Source of the DNA: Saccopteryx bilineata
Lineage: Eukaryota > Chordata > Mammalia > Chiroptera > Emballonuridae
Assembly: GCF_036850765.1 (NCBI RefSeq)
Contig: NC_089493.1
Location: forward strand, 13,455,632-13,519,631
DNA: 64,000 nucleotides
Direction of reading: 5' to 3'
Shown: piece after piece, positions 1 through 11,419 of the stretch
How the letters are laid out: every line of letters begins with the position of its first letter
Numbering within the stretch: position 1 is the stretch's first letter
Notes under the pieces: generated by a model
Told to the model about the DNA's origin: nothing
Databases searched by the model: none
What the model saw: only the letters and a program-made list of their open reading frames with translations
Made by a program: the position numbers and the translations under genes

Positions 1-166
1 TAGCCCCCCGGTCAAGGCACATATGAGAAAGCAATCAATGAACAACTAAGGAACTGCAATGAAGAATTGATGTTTCTCATCTCTCTCCCTTCCTGTCTGT
101 CTATCCCTATCTCTCTCTCTCTCTCTGACTCTCTGTCTCTGCCACAAAAAAAAAAAAAAAAAAAAA
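1..166 (+). mobile_element. SINE (CCTGACCAGG-type), 3' part
   Basis: Begins within the element at the window edge (CGGTCAAGGCACATATGAGAA), continues with ATCAATGAACAACTAAGG and a CT-rich stretch, and ends in a poly-A tail at 146-166. Same family as the full copy at 30211. Confidence 0.85.
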
Positions 167-851
167 AGCTCTAATTAGTCATGAATAAAAGCATTTTCAA
201 ATAATATGCTGTATTGGGAAACCTAGTATCTGAAATGTTTAAGTTCTAGTCTCCTGTTTTAAATTAAATTCAACTCTGAACTGGAGTCCATAGTGAGATT
301 TTTCATAGAACATTTCCCATGAGATTTTCTACAATCGATGTTTCAATCAGTGTTTGATTGAACATGTTTTCATTGTAGAGAATGAGTAGTGATTACATGA
401 GTAATTATTATCACAGTTTATCAGTAGTTTTCTTTGTATTTCTTCCCTTGTGCTGTGGTTCCTAATTAACATGTTTGCTCAATTTCACTGCATAAAAACT
501 GATAAGATGGAACCCTGTCATCTGGAACCTGAGGTCTCTGAATTTGTGTGAAACTTATATATTAAAGGACACAGGCTCAGGGGGAGCTGGCATTTGAGAA
601 TTTCCTTTGTATGTGAGTAATAAATAATGGGATAACTGAACACAAAACGTGTAGACATAGGCAACTCCTTACCTCTACCTGGAAACTTGTTGTAATGGTT
701 ATTATTTTGGTAAAACGGTTGTTGAGATTACCAAAAGAATGGGATTCCAAGTGACTTTTAGGAGTCCAGTATGACAGATTTCTTTGTTGCTGGATGAAAT
801 CTATTGTAAATGGTAAAATGAGCTGATAAACATAAAGAATCTCTCTTCACC

Positions 852-975
852 CTGGCCGGATGGCTCAGTTGGTTGGAGTGTCATCCTAATACACCAGCGT
901 TGTGGGTTGTGTCCCCAGTCAGGGCACATACAAGACTCAACCAGTGAATGCAAAGTGGAATAACAAATCAATGTT

Positions 976-1017
<42 letters not shown>

Positions 1018-1084
1018 TCCCTCCCTCCCTCCCCCCCCAATCCCTTATTCTTCTCTCTCTCTAAAATCAATCAGAATTTTTTAA
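852..1084 (+). mobile_element. tRNA-derived SINE (GGCTCAGTTGGTTGGAG type)
   Basis: A tRNA-like head (CCCTGGCCGGATGGCTCAGT), box B-like GGGTTGTGTCCC, then a CT microsatellite and CTAAAATCAATCAG. AAAGAATC flanks both ends, consistent with a target-site duplication. Confidence 0.85.
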
Positions 1085-1115
1085 AAAGAATCTTCTACCC
1101 ATAAAAAGATCTAGG

Positions 1116-1496
1116 CCCTGGCCAGTTGGCTCAGCGGTACAGCGTCGGCCTGGCGTGCAGGAGTCCCGGGTTTGATTCCCGGCCAGAGCACACAAGAGAA
1201 GCGCCTATCTGCTTCTCCACCCCTCCCCCTCTCCTTCCTCTCTATCTCTCTCTTCCCCTCCCGCAGCCAAGGCTCCATTGGAGCAAAGTTGGCCCGGGCG
1301 CTGAGGATGGCTCTGTGGCCTCTGCCTCAGGCGCTAGAATGGCTCTGGATGCAACAGAGCAATGGCCCAGAGGGGCAGAGCATCGCCCCCTGGTGGGCAC
1401 GCTGGGTGGATCCCGGTTGGGTGCATGAGGGAGTCTGTCTGACTGCCTCCCCGTTTCCAACTTCAGAAAAATACAAAAAAAAAAAAAAAAAAAAAA
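1116..1496 (+). mobile_element. Long SINE (GGCCCTGGCC family), full length
   Basis: A tRNA-like head with GGGTTTGATTCCC, a CT-rich linker, the second domain (CTCCATTGGAGCAAAGTTGG onward) and an A tail. AAAAGATCTA is duplicated at both ends (1106-1115, 1495-1504). The CTCF-like TCGCCCCCTGGTGG is at 1383-1396. Confidence 0.9.
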
Positions 1497-2199
1497 AAGA
1501 TCTAGAAGCAGTACAAACATTATCAAAATCATTAGGGAACGTTATGTGAGGCTTTTCGATGGGCAAAGCAGTCTAGGAGGTACCCGGCTTGCAAAGAACT
1601 ACACATAGCTCTGCTCACAACTACCTACACTGTAACCTATGTCAGGACAGGGACCATGTTCTGATTTATGCTGATTTATGTTACATTTATTTGCTTATGC
1701 CCTCGATACTTACAACCATGTCTGACCTATAATAGTTACTAAATAAATATATGTTGAACACCTGAATCAATAACCACTAACGTTGTTGGAGAGAAAAAGA
1801 GATGTTAAGTGAAAGAAGGAAAGCTTCTGTTTTATAATGTAACTTCTAATAAGGAAAATATTGTATTATGTACTTATAAAACACTTTTATTATGTGATGT
1901 TTGATACCTACAAAATAATATTGGAAATGTAAGTTATTAAACAAAGTGAACCTACCACCTATTCAAATAACTAGAAAATCACCAATTTTGTGGGAAAATA
2001 CTTGTGTACTTCCCACTGTCAATCTAGGTCTGCCATCTTATGGACCCTAAAAGGTACTGCCAAAATAAAAGGTCATGTATGTTAGTATCAGGAGATGATT
2101 TGTGCACAGATCAAGAGAATACCTACTTGTATATAAGTATCTTATGTGCAAAGTCATTTATACAGCATTTTGAAATTTATTTTCTTAGCTAATTCTTTT

Positions 2200-2373
2200 T
2201 TTAAATTTATTCATTTTAGAGGGGGGAGAGAGAGAGAGAGAGAGAGAAGAGGGGGAGGAGCAGGAAGCTTCGACTCCTATATGTGCCTTGATCGGGCAAG
2301 GCCAGGGTTTTGAACCGGCAACCTCAGCATTCCAGGTCAATGCTTTATCTACTGCGCCACCACAGGTCAGGCC
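2200..2373 (-). mobile_element. SINE (CCTGACCTGTGGTGGCGCAG type), reverse
   Basis: Read on the - strand the head is GGCCTGACCTGTGGTGGCGC and the tail is a CT/T-rich run. The duplication CTTAGCTAATTCTT is present on both sides (2185-2198 and 2373-2386). Confidence 0.9.
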
Positions 2374-2451
2374 TCTTAGCTAATTCTTAATTTTAACTCT
2401 AGGAGAGAATCCAAGAAAATCTAAGAAGACTTTCACCTCCATTTTAATTGA

Positions 2452-2721
2452 TTATTGATCCCAGTAAATATTTTCTAGGCAGCATTTCATCTCTTCGGTT
2501 TTGAAATTATTTGGAACAAGAGAACGGTTCTTAGAAGTGGCTGTGCCTACGTGCTGGCAGGCATAGTCTATAAAAGCTGTGATCAGCTCCTCATACGTGA
2601 TTGTGAAATACAGCAGTCTTCCGCTGTCTTTTTTATATCGCTGGAAAGTGATGAGGACAGGCGGTTCTGTATTGCAAGCAGAATGTGTGGGACTCACTCC
2701 TTCATCCCCTGCTGATGCACC
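2452..2721 (-). other. Orphan open frame, unassigned
   Basis: An ~89-codon stop-to-stop frame on the - strand with a protein-like composition (for example TFQRYKKDSGRLLYFTITYE) and a slightly higher GC than its AT-rich surroundings. It has no ATG near its start and no recognised relative. It could be an exon relic of a pseudogene or chance. Confidence 0.15.
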
Positions 2722-3015
2722 TTAGCGTTGATCTTTCATCACATAAAGGATCAAAAACACAGAACTTTTGTTCACAATGAGCATGGGGGAGATTAGACGG
2801 TAGGTAATACTTTTCAACTCTTTCAAAAGTATAACTTTAAAATATTGCTTGTAAAACATCAAAGAAAAAAGACTGGTTCTAAAGTGAATTATGGAATTTG
2901 CTTCGAGTTAAACTTTTTTCTTTTTTTGTCCAAAATAGATCCAGATAGAATTGTTTTGCCTCCTTTCCCACTAATATAATTTGAGACACTGAAGTATTCT
3001 TAAGGGTTGCTTTCA

Positions 3016-3336
3016 GCCCTGGCGGTTGGCTCAATGGATAGAGCGTCAGCCCGGAGTGCGGACATCCCAGGTTCAGTCCCCAGTCAGGGCACACATGAGA
3101 AGTGACCATCTGCTTCTTTTCCCCTTCCCCTCCTCCTCTCCCTTCCCCACCTCTTTTTCTCTTTCCCTTTTTCAGCCAGTGGCTCAGTTGGTCTGATCGC
3201 CGCGGCTTCAGGCACTGAGGATAGCTCGGTTGATTTGAGCATTGGCTCCAGATGGGGGGGGGTCGTGGGGTGGATCCTGGTCCGGGCATATGTGGGAGTC
3301 CATCTCTCTATCTCCCCTCCTCTCACCTGAAAAAAA
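3016..3336 (+). mobile_element. Long SINE (GGCCCTGGCC family), older copy
   Basis: Head CAGCCCTGGCGGTTGGCTCA, CT-rich middle, CACTGAGGATAGCTCGGTTG second domain and short A run. More diverged than the copies at 1116 and 36279. Confidence 0.85.
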
Positions 3337-3604
3337 TTGCATGAGCATTTTCTGAAAATTTTCTTATTGAAAAAGATTAAAAACAGAAGTATTTAGGGCA
3401 AGATATATATATTTACATCTATATAAACTTCTCTGCCATCTCTCTCTCTCCCTAGTATTCCCCTCTCACTCCGTTCACTGTTTCTTAAGTGGGAACTGCT
3501 TCCTGTCAATACCTTTTCTGGGTACATGTATCTAAACACTATGTACATATATATGTAAGTTTATATATAGCACTTACATATGTGCAAACATCTTATCTAT
3601 TTTT

Positions 3605-3966
3605 TTAAGCAGGAGAGAGAGAGAAACAGGAAGGGAGAGAGATGAGGCATCAACTTGTAGTTGTGTCACTTTAGTTGTTCATTGATTGTTTCTCAAGCAT
3701 GCCTTGATCAGGGAGCTCCAGCCAAGCCAGTGACCCCTTGTTCAAGCCAGTGACCTTGGGCTTCAAGCCAGCATCTCCTGGGTTCAAGCCAATGACCATG
3801 GGGTCATGTCTATGATCCCACGCTCAATCCAGCGACCCCACACTCAAACTGGTGAGCCTGAGCTCATGCTGGATGAGCCCATGCTCAAGCCAATGACCTC
3901 GGGGTTTGAACCTGGGACCTCAGTGTCCCAGTCCGATGCTCTATCCACTGTGCCACCACCAGTCAG
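3605..3966 (-). mobile_element. SINE (CCTGACCAGG type) with expanded middle, reverse
   Basis: GA-rich tail at left, TAGTTGTTCATTGATTG, then repeated 'AAGCCAGTGACC' phrases (several copies of a ~30-bp internal unit) and the tRNA-like head CTATCCACTGTGCCACCACC at right. CTATTTTTATA-like flanks. Confidence 0.85.
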
Positions 3967-4638
3967 CTCTATTTTTATAATATATATTATATTACATTTT
4001 ATATGTGTATACATACACATATATACACATTTATAAGTTTTTAACCTTAGCACTATCATATCATACATATTATTCTATGACTTGATTTTTCATTTAATAT
4101 GTTTTTGTAGTCTTTCCTTTCTCCCTTCCTCCCTCCCTCCCTCTCTCTCTTATTCTTTTTAATCACTGTGAAGTATTCCATAACGCCGATGAATCATTCT
4201 GTAACCAATGTCCTATTGATGTTTTTTGCTTTTATTAATAATGCTGCAGTGAACAGGGTTACCCCCGTGTCTTTGTCCATGTGTGATAAAGGTTAGATTA
4301 TCCTTCAGGTTAGATTCATTCAAATTTTGGGAACTGTCTGTGGTACTCTTTCTGTCTCCACAATTTTCCCAACTGGTGCCACCCTGGAACTCTGGGGGCG
4401 GGGCCAGAGGGCTGGGGGAGGCAGCACGGCAGTCACCGCTGCCCTGCTCCTTTCAGTCAGAGAACCAGTTTGAATATATGACCAAAGCAAAGGGTCTTGG
4501 ATGCTTCAGAGCATATACACCTTGCTCTGAAAGGCAGAAAATTCTAGGCTTTAAAGGAAGACACAGCACATGTCGCAATTTGTTTGCTTATATGGAAGTT
4601 AACTTAGAGTCCTTGCCGAACAGCTCAGTTGGTTAGAG

Positions 4639-5357
4639 CAGTGGTCCCCAACCTTTTTTGGGCCACGAACCGGTTTAATGTCAGAAAATATTTTCACAGA
4701 CCGGCCTATAGGGTGGGACAGATAAATGTATCACGTGACCAAGACAAGCGTCAAGAGTGAGTCTTAGACGGATGTAACAGAGGGAATCTGGTAATTTTAT
4801 TTATTTATTTATTTATTTATTTTGTATTTTTCTGAAGCTGGAAACAGGGAGAGACAGTCAGGCAGACTCCCGCATGCGCCCGACCGTGATCCACCCGGCA
4901 TGCCCACCAGGGGGCAACGCTCTGCCCACCAGGGGGCGATGCTCTGTCCCTCCGGGCGTTGCTCTGCCTCGACCAGAGCCACTCTAGCACCTGGGGCAGA
5001 AGTCAAGGAGCCATCCCCAGTGCCCCGGCCATCTTTGCTCCAATGGAGCCTCGGCTGCGGGAGGGGAAGAGAGAGACAGAGAGGAAGGAGAGGGGGAGGG
5101 GTGGAGAAGCAGATGGGCGCTTCTCCTGTGTGCCCTGGCTGGGAGTTGAACCCGGGACTTCTGCACGCCAGGCCGACGCTCTACCACTGAGCCAACCGGC
5201 CAGGGCCGAATCTGGTCATTTTTAAAAAATAAAACATCGTTCAGACTTAAATATAAATAAAACGAAAATAATATGTTATTTATTCTTTCTCTGTGAACCG
5301 GTACCAAATGGCCCGCGCACTGGTACCAGTCTGTGGCCTGGGGGTTGGGGCCCACTG
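4639..5357 (+). mobile_element. Nonautonomous hAT element with nested SINE
   Basis: Termini CAGTGGTCCCCAACC and GGTTGGGGCCCACTG form inverted repeats, flanked by the 8-bp duplication GGTTAGAG (4631-4638 and 5358-5365), as hAT elements make. The interior (CACGTGACCAAGACAAGCG) has no coding capacity. Interrupted by the SINE at 4799-5207. Confidence 0.9.
4799..5207 (-). mobile_element. Long SINE (GGCCCTGGCC family), reverse, nested in the hAT
   Basis: Head at the right (GGCCCTGGCCGGTTGGCTCA on the - strand), tail TTTATTTATTTA at left. A 15-bp duplication GAATCTGGTMATTTT (M=A/C) flanks it at 4784-4798 and 5208-5222. It carries two CTCF-like motifs, 4904-4917 and 4926-4939. Confidence 0.95.
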
Positions 5358-5839
5358 GGTTAGAGGATCATCCCGATACGCAGAGGTTGCCAGTTCGATC
5401 CCAGTCAGACCACATGCAAGAACAGATGGATGTTCTTGTCTCTCTCTCCTCTCCCTTCCTCTATCCTTAAAATCAATCAATAAATTAAAATAAATAAAAT
5501 AAAATAAGAAACAGTCCCCATAGACATAAAAAAGAAAGTAACTTTTCTGGCTTTAAGCTGAGACAATTGACTAACTTGTAGTTAGAGAAGAAAAAGTTGA
5601 ATTTCTACCCTATGTTATACATTAACATGAAATTACAGGTAAAGCAAAAATGTAGCTGTAAAATGAAACTAGGATGTCCTGGAAGGAAACGTTGGTGTCT
5701 TATTTATATATGTGTTCTAGGAGTGGCCTTGAGGTTTCTAAGCCTGACACCAAAGTCAGAAACCACCAAACAGAATAAGCTAATTTGACTAAAAGGAAAT
5801 TATAAAAACTTTCCCATGACAAGAAAATCCCACATAAGC

Positions 5840-6270
5840 AAAAATTTAAGGTGATTGACTATCTGAGAAAATATACATTTGAAAATATACAATCGACTTG
5901 TGTAACATCCTATACACACACATATGAAGAATTCTTACAAGTAACTAAGAAAAGGACAAACTCTCCAATAGAAAAATGGACAAAGGTCTTGATTAAGCAA
6001 TTAATCAAGAAAATACAAAGGACAATAAATATTTAAGTTTAAATTAGTATAATAATCTTTCTGGAGCTAATGTATAGCGCAGTGACTACACTGTATTGCA
6101 TACTTGGATGTTGCTTGTTACACACCCGCAAAAATGATAATTCCGTGAGGTACTGGTGTTAACTAACCTTACTATGGTAAACATTTCTCAGTACAAATTG
6201 TTACATTATATGCCATAAACTTATACTATGTTACATGTCAGTTATCTTTTAATAAAGCAGAAAAAGAAAT
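5840..6270 (+). mobile_element. L1 3' end fragment, old
   Basis: GAAAAATGGACAAAGG-type ORF2 remnant, then CTACACTGTATTGCATACTTG and TTTTAATAAAGC, typical of L1M 3' ends. Frames are broken. Confidence 0.6.
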
Positions 6271-6902
6271 AGCTTCAGATCAACTGTCTATATAGTTCAT
6301 CCTCTCTCCATCCTGAAGAGCTGAGTGCTCTCTTCTACTTAAAAGCAGAACTATATCTTCTTGAGATGTTAAGACTCAAATTAGGCCCAGTCTTCTCCCA
6401 ATCATATGACTTTTGTGTTTTCTGCTTCTCCTGGCCAGATGCCAGGATGGCCAACTTGGGGACACAAAGAGAACAATTGTGACCCACTCAAAACCATAGT
6501 TCAGCTAACTAGGGGATGGCAATGCAGAGGGTGGAAATGTTTAAGTAGTCATAACAATGACAACAACAGCAAAAATACCTCAACTGACTTCTCAGTAAAA
6601 GACACTGTTGTCCCAAGAGAGGCAGATGTGCTTTTAAAACTCTGTTAAATGTCAAACCAACTGATAGGGTCAAATGTTGACAAGCATTCAAATGGCTTTT
6701 TCTTACCAAATAGAGAACCTTACTGCTAAGTCATTAGCTATAGTCTGATACAGTTGAAAATCTCATTAGGAACCTCAACTCAAAGGTCTTCTGGCTTTAT
6801 GTGTTCCTTCCTTTCTCTTCCCTTCCCTTCAGAAATGGGTAGCATGGAGGGAGAAGTTACCGTGGGACACCATGCCTGGGAAAGTGATGTACCTGACTAT
6901 TG

Positions 6903-7307
6903 CCAAAAAAAAGGGGGGGGGGGTGCACAGATACATAAACACGCTATGATGTTATTTTCTCAGGCAACTGAGTTGCCAAATTAATAGGTTACTAAGATGA
7001 AGACCAAGCAGGAAGCTTGTGGCTCAGGGAGCTGGACTCCCTCTCTCTGCATCAGCAACGCTCAGCAATACAACACCCTGCACCGCTTCACCTTCCTCAT
7101 TTGCAGAGGGTAACGGGTAATAGCAAGACCGAGGACGTTTGGTCACTTGCACCAGGTCCCAGCCTCTACACAGTGACCATGGAGCCAGGCCTCCACTTGG
7201 CAGTCCACTGCCTCCTAAATCTGCGGCCACTTTTGTGTGTTTCCCCCAGGGCTTAACCATGTCCTTGGGACCTCCATGCTCTGCAGCCCTTTAAAAACCT
7301 TTCAATT
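6903..7307 (+). repeat. Inverted duplication, left arm
   Basis: Pairs with 8600-9000 in reverse complement; matching positions sum to 15907 (inner part) or 15906 (outer part, after a one-base indel near 6983). I count about two substitutions in the inner ~280 bp. The outer end is an A/G homopolymer run. The content is not a recognised repeat family. Confidence 0.9.
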
Positions 7308-8599
7308 GAGGTTGGTTGGTTGAGCACTTGAAAATTCGAAGACTGATTGGGTGCAAGCTCATGAAGAAAACTCCAAGCATGATTTGCTCAGGTCCCCTTT
7401 CAAACAAAGGAGCGTGGAAGAAACTGCCCCTGCCATTCCCAAGTGCCCCATCCAAGAACCCACACCTTACCTGCGCCGAGGAACCGCAGAGGAAGGAATC
7501 TACCCTGGATGGAAAGTTCATTGAACATGCTGTGCTGACTAGTTGAAAATTACTTGTTCTAAGAGCCCTTTGGAAACCAGTAATCCTATTAGCTTGGCTT
7601 CTGGAACAGTTACCTATCTGCAGTAAAAAGTACGTAATTACAACTGTCAGCCGGCAAGTAATCACTCTGGTGTCTAAATGAATGGGGAATCTTCTCTGGA
7701 AGGAATTACCATTCCTAAGTGAGTCAGCTCCTCCCATCACCATCTCTGCTTTGGTTGCTGACGGACTGGGCCATCTGCCTAAACCAGTGAGGAAGGTGGA
7801 AGGGGTGAGGGAACTTGAACTGGGGAGGCAAGACAGGACAGCAACTACCCAAAGTGTATCAGCTGAATGGCTTTTCTTTCTTTCTTCAAAGGGCTTTTCT
7901 GAGCCACACTGGGACCGAGTCTCACCTTCAAGCCTTTCCCGATGGCATGGGTGCCATAGGCTGCTTTCAGGGCAAGGACTTGGCCACTGGCTGCATCCTA
8001 AAATCTGAATCTTTGGCCTTTTCCTCCCATTCTTTGCCAGCACTCATAACGTTTACAAGAAATCTATCCCCACGCCCACAGCTGGATAACAAGATCGATG
8101 GGTGTCAAAGTAAATCCTTTCCAAAGGAAATCAATGGGAAGGGTTTGGCAAGGATGGAAGTCAACTTGTGAAAAAATTCCAGTAAGTTGGAGCAATGCCT
8201 TTCTAATAATAATACTCAAAAGCCCCAGATGCTGCTCAGGACTCATAAAGGACCCAGCTTTCACCTCTGAAAATCCAGCTGTACTTTGGCTGGTGTCCCC
8301 ACGTCATTAACAGCTGAAACTGGGGTACAGTGGAGCTTGCTCTGGGAGAAGAAGACTGGGTGGGGTTCCTGCCCAGCCACACCATAGCTGGCTGCACAGT
8401 TTTGGGTCAGTTCTTGGACTTCCCAGGCCTCTGTTTTGTCATGTGTGAAATGAGAGGAACAGTTTATTGCTGAGAGTTTTCCTGCTTCAAAGTCCTCCGC
8501 TAGATTCCGGACACAGTTGGGCTGTGTGGTCCCAATGCTGGTGGAGTGCTGTGGGCAGCGGGCTTTGGAGAGAGGGGTTTCAGGAGCCCTGGGACGCTT
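7308..8599. other. Spacer between the inverted arms
   Basis: 1.29 kb of unique-looking sequence. A 250-codon open frame on the - strand (7291-8043) has no recognisable domain and looks like chance. No SINE is present. Confidence 0.6.
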
Positions 8600-9000
8600 A
8601 ACTGAAAGGTTTTTAAAGGGCTGCAGAGCATGGAGGTCCCAAGGACATGGTTAAGCCCTGGGGGAAACACACAAAAGTGGCCGCAGATTTGGGAGGCAGT
8701 GGACTGCCAAGTGGAGGCCTGGCTCCATGGTCACTGCGTAGAGGCTGGGACCTGGTGCAAGTGACCAAACGTCCTCGGTCTTGCTATTACCCGTTACCCT
8801 CTGCAAATGAGGAAGGTGAAGCGGTGCAGGGTGTTGTATTGCTGAGCGTTGCTGATGCAGAGAGAGGGAGTCCAGCTCCCTGAGCCACAAGCTTCCTGCT
8901 TGGTCTTCATCTTAGTAACCACTAATTTGGCAACTCAGTTGCCTGAGAAAATAACATCATAGCGTGTTTATGTATCTGTGCACCAGCCCCCATTTTTTTG
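8600..9000 (-). repeat. Inverted duplication, right arm
   Basis: Reverse-complement partner of 6903-7307, e.g. GGCAACTCAGTTGCCTGAGA here against its complement at the left. Differences include C/T changes at CpG positions, as expected of a real, slightly aged duplication. Confidence 0.9.
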
Positions 9001-9424
9001 TTCTCTCTTTAGCTTCAAGTTTAATATTAATATTAACTCATAATGTTAAACACCTAACTTACGTAACTGGACACATTTACTACCTAGAGACCAACGATAT
9101 CAGATGGACTGTGTTGCTAAGAAGACATGAATTCTTTTCTAAATAATTATGCCTGGGGGTAGTTGCATAAGTAACAGTAACTAAACAAATGCCTGAGATA
9201 ATTATTTACCAATTATTAATTCAAAGTGTATTTTTCTTTCTCTCCACTTTAGATTTACTTTATTATCATATCTATGAAAAATGTTAATAGAAAGATGTAT
9301 ATTTAATGAGCACCAATTAAGAATGTCATTTGATGTTTAGTGCACTACTTTAAACTGCTTATCAACTATAAGGTTTCTATAAGTAAAAATTTTTGATTCA
9401 AGGACTAGGGAAATAACTCACCTA

Positions 9425-9743
9425 TTTTTTTTTTTTTTTCATTTTTCCGAAGCTGGAAACGGGGAAGCAGTCAGACAGACTCCCGCATGCGCCCGACTGG
9501 GATCCACCCGGCATGCCCACCAGGGGGCGATGCTCTGCCCATCTGTGCCGTTGCTCTGTTGCATCCAGAGCCATTCTAGTGCCTGAGGCAGAGGCCACAG
9601 AGCCATCCTCAGCGCCCAAGGCCATCTTTGCTCCAATGGAGCCTTGGCTGTGGGAGGGGAAGAGAGAGACAGAGAGGAAGGAGACGGGGAGGGGTGGAGA
9701 AGCAGATGGGCGCCTCTCCTGTGTGCCCTGGCCAGGAATCAAA
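9425..9743 (-). mobile_element. Long SINE (GGCCCTGGCC family), reverse, 5' truncated
   Basis: The poly-T end is at left; the body is complete but the tRNA-like head stops at GTGTGCCCTGGCCAGGAATC. CACCTATTTTTT flanks both ends, so the truncation happened at insertion. CTCF-like motif at 9517-9530. Confidence 0.9.
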
Positions 9744-9814
9744 CACACCTATTTTTTACAAAGCACTTTATTCTAAATATACATATATATATATAATTTT
9801 TTTAATTAATTAAA

Positions 9815-10140
9815 AAAATTTTTTTAGGTGAGATGAGGGGAGACAGTGAGGCAGACTCTTGCATGCCCTCTGACTAGGTTCTACCCAGCAATCCCATCTG
9901 GAGCCAATGCTCAGGTACTGAGCTATTTTTAGTACCTAAGGCTGATGCTTTTGGACCAATTGAGCTATCCTCAGTGCCCCAGGCCACACTCGAACCAAAT
10001 GAGCCACTGGCTGCAGGAGGGGAAGAAGGAAAGAAGGTGGAGCAGAGAGAGAAGCAGACGGTCACTTCTGTGTGCCCTGACCAGGAATTGAACCCGGTAC
10101 ATCTATATGCTGGGCCCACACTGAGCCACCGGCCAAGGCC
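9815..10140 (-). mobile_element. Long SINE, old diverged copy, reverse
   Basis: GGCAGACTCTTGCATGCCCT, GAGCTATCCTCAGTGCC and the head ACTGAGCCACCGGCCAAGGC are recognisable, with many substitutions. Confidence 0.8.
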
Positions 10141-10956
10141 TGTGTGAAGTATTTTGCAGGCACATTTGACCCTGTGAACTCCCTGCAGCACCTATCAGAT
10201 ATGTTTTGTTTTCAATGCCACGTCCACACTCATTCTGTAAGCGTAGGAGTGATGCTCTTTGCCGAGCATGGGCTGGGCACCGAAGTGCTATAGGATTGAG
10301 GATGAATACTTGACTGCTTTCTGCTTTTATTTCCCTTGGAGAGCTCTTTTCATTCTCAAGGTGGGAACTTTGGAGAGCGCATCTTTTCATCAAGATTTTA
10401 AACTGTGCAGACAACTCTCAAGTGAACGTTTTCAGCAATGCAGCTCTCCAGCCCGTGTCCCCACGCAGGTAGGTAGTCTGTCTCCTGAAACCAAACTCGA
10501 TCTCTGGGTCAGTCTTAATTTGGCAGGTTTGTTTTTTTTTGCTGGGCCTTGAAGTGTGGGGTATGGATGGGTGTGAGGAGAGGGGCAGGGGAGGTGTTCT
10601 AGGTAGAGAATTAGGAATACAGTGTTGTGGGGGCAACGCTCAGGCTCCTGTGCACGCTTCAGACTGGGAGGAGCAGGAGAGAATGAGGCCCTGAGAACTT
10701 GTGTCTGGTCAGTGAAGCTGGTGGGAGGAGACTGACTGGAGGCAAGGGGACCAGCCACGGGGTGGTTTCAATACTGCGAGTAGAGCATAATGATAGTATT
10801 GATGGAAATGACGGACTGTGTTGATCCTTTGGGAGGAAGAGAGGATCATGGACCTCTTGAGAATAGAATGAAAGCTTGGAGGTCTTCTCCCTAGAAAAAT
10901 ATGCACGTATGTGTACCCAGCATCACTTATAATGGTGGGGGGGGGGAGTTTGTGGG

Positions 10957-11187
10957 TCCCAGTGGGCGATGAAATAAATGGGTTGGAGTCCTCGGAGGAA
11001 ACCGGACTGTTTGCGCAGTGTTGCTGATAGAAGTCCCAGTGGATGGTAAAATAAATGGATTGGAGTCCTCGGAGGAAACCGGACTGTTTGTGCAGTGTCG
11101 CTGATAGAAGTCCCAGTGGGCGATGAAATAAATGGATTGGATTCCCTGGAGGAAACCGGACTGTTTGTGCAGTGCCGCTGGTACCAG
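10957..11187. repeat. 77-bp minisatellite, three copies
   Basis: Units starting TCCCAGTGG at 10957, 11034 and 11111, each containing GGAAACCGGACTGTTTG. The 77-bp period is not a multiple of three, so the open frames across it are not evidence of coding. Confidence 0.9.
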
Positions 11188-11419
11188 GCAGTAGGAGACC
11201 TGGGAAAGAAGGGCACAGGTTTGGTTCCTACGACAGGAAGGTGGGCCCTTGGACACGTGCTCCTGGTAGCGGGCCAGGTACCTGGAGCTGTGAGGGGAGA
11301 CCAGGCCAGATGGCTGGAAGGGGACATCAGAGTCATTCAATTCGATTACTGAGATAAATGCAGGTACTGCCTTTCATTTTCCTCACTGACTGACATAGTA
11401 TATCTAAAGAGATTCTCCA

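Larger units (their letters stand above)
4612..5508 (+). mobile_element. SINE split by a hAT element
   Basis: The head (CTTGCCGAACAGCTCAGTTG) ends at 4638 and the body resumes at 5366 (GATCATCCCGATACGCAG, then CT-rich and AATCAATCAATAAA). The interruption at 4639-5357 is a hAT transposon with its own 8-bp target duplication. Confidence 0.85.

Noticed and set aside
1116..1190. tRNA-like sequences with A and B boxes at the heads of many SINEs
   Set aside because: They are SINE promoters: each is followed by a SINE body and A tail and flanked by a target duplication, with no mature tRNA 3' end.
7291..8043. A 250-codon open frame on the - strand in the inverted-repeat spacer
   Set aside because: No recognisable domain and no splice, promoter or poly-A context; its end overlaps the repeat arm. 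Best explained as chance in GC-neutral DNA.
10957..11187. Regularly spaced repeats that might suggest a CRISPR array
   Set aside because: Three contiguous ~77-bp units without unique spacers, in a mammalian genome: a minisatellite.
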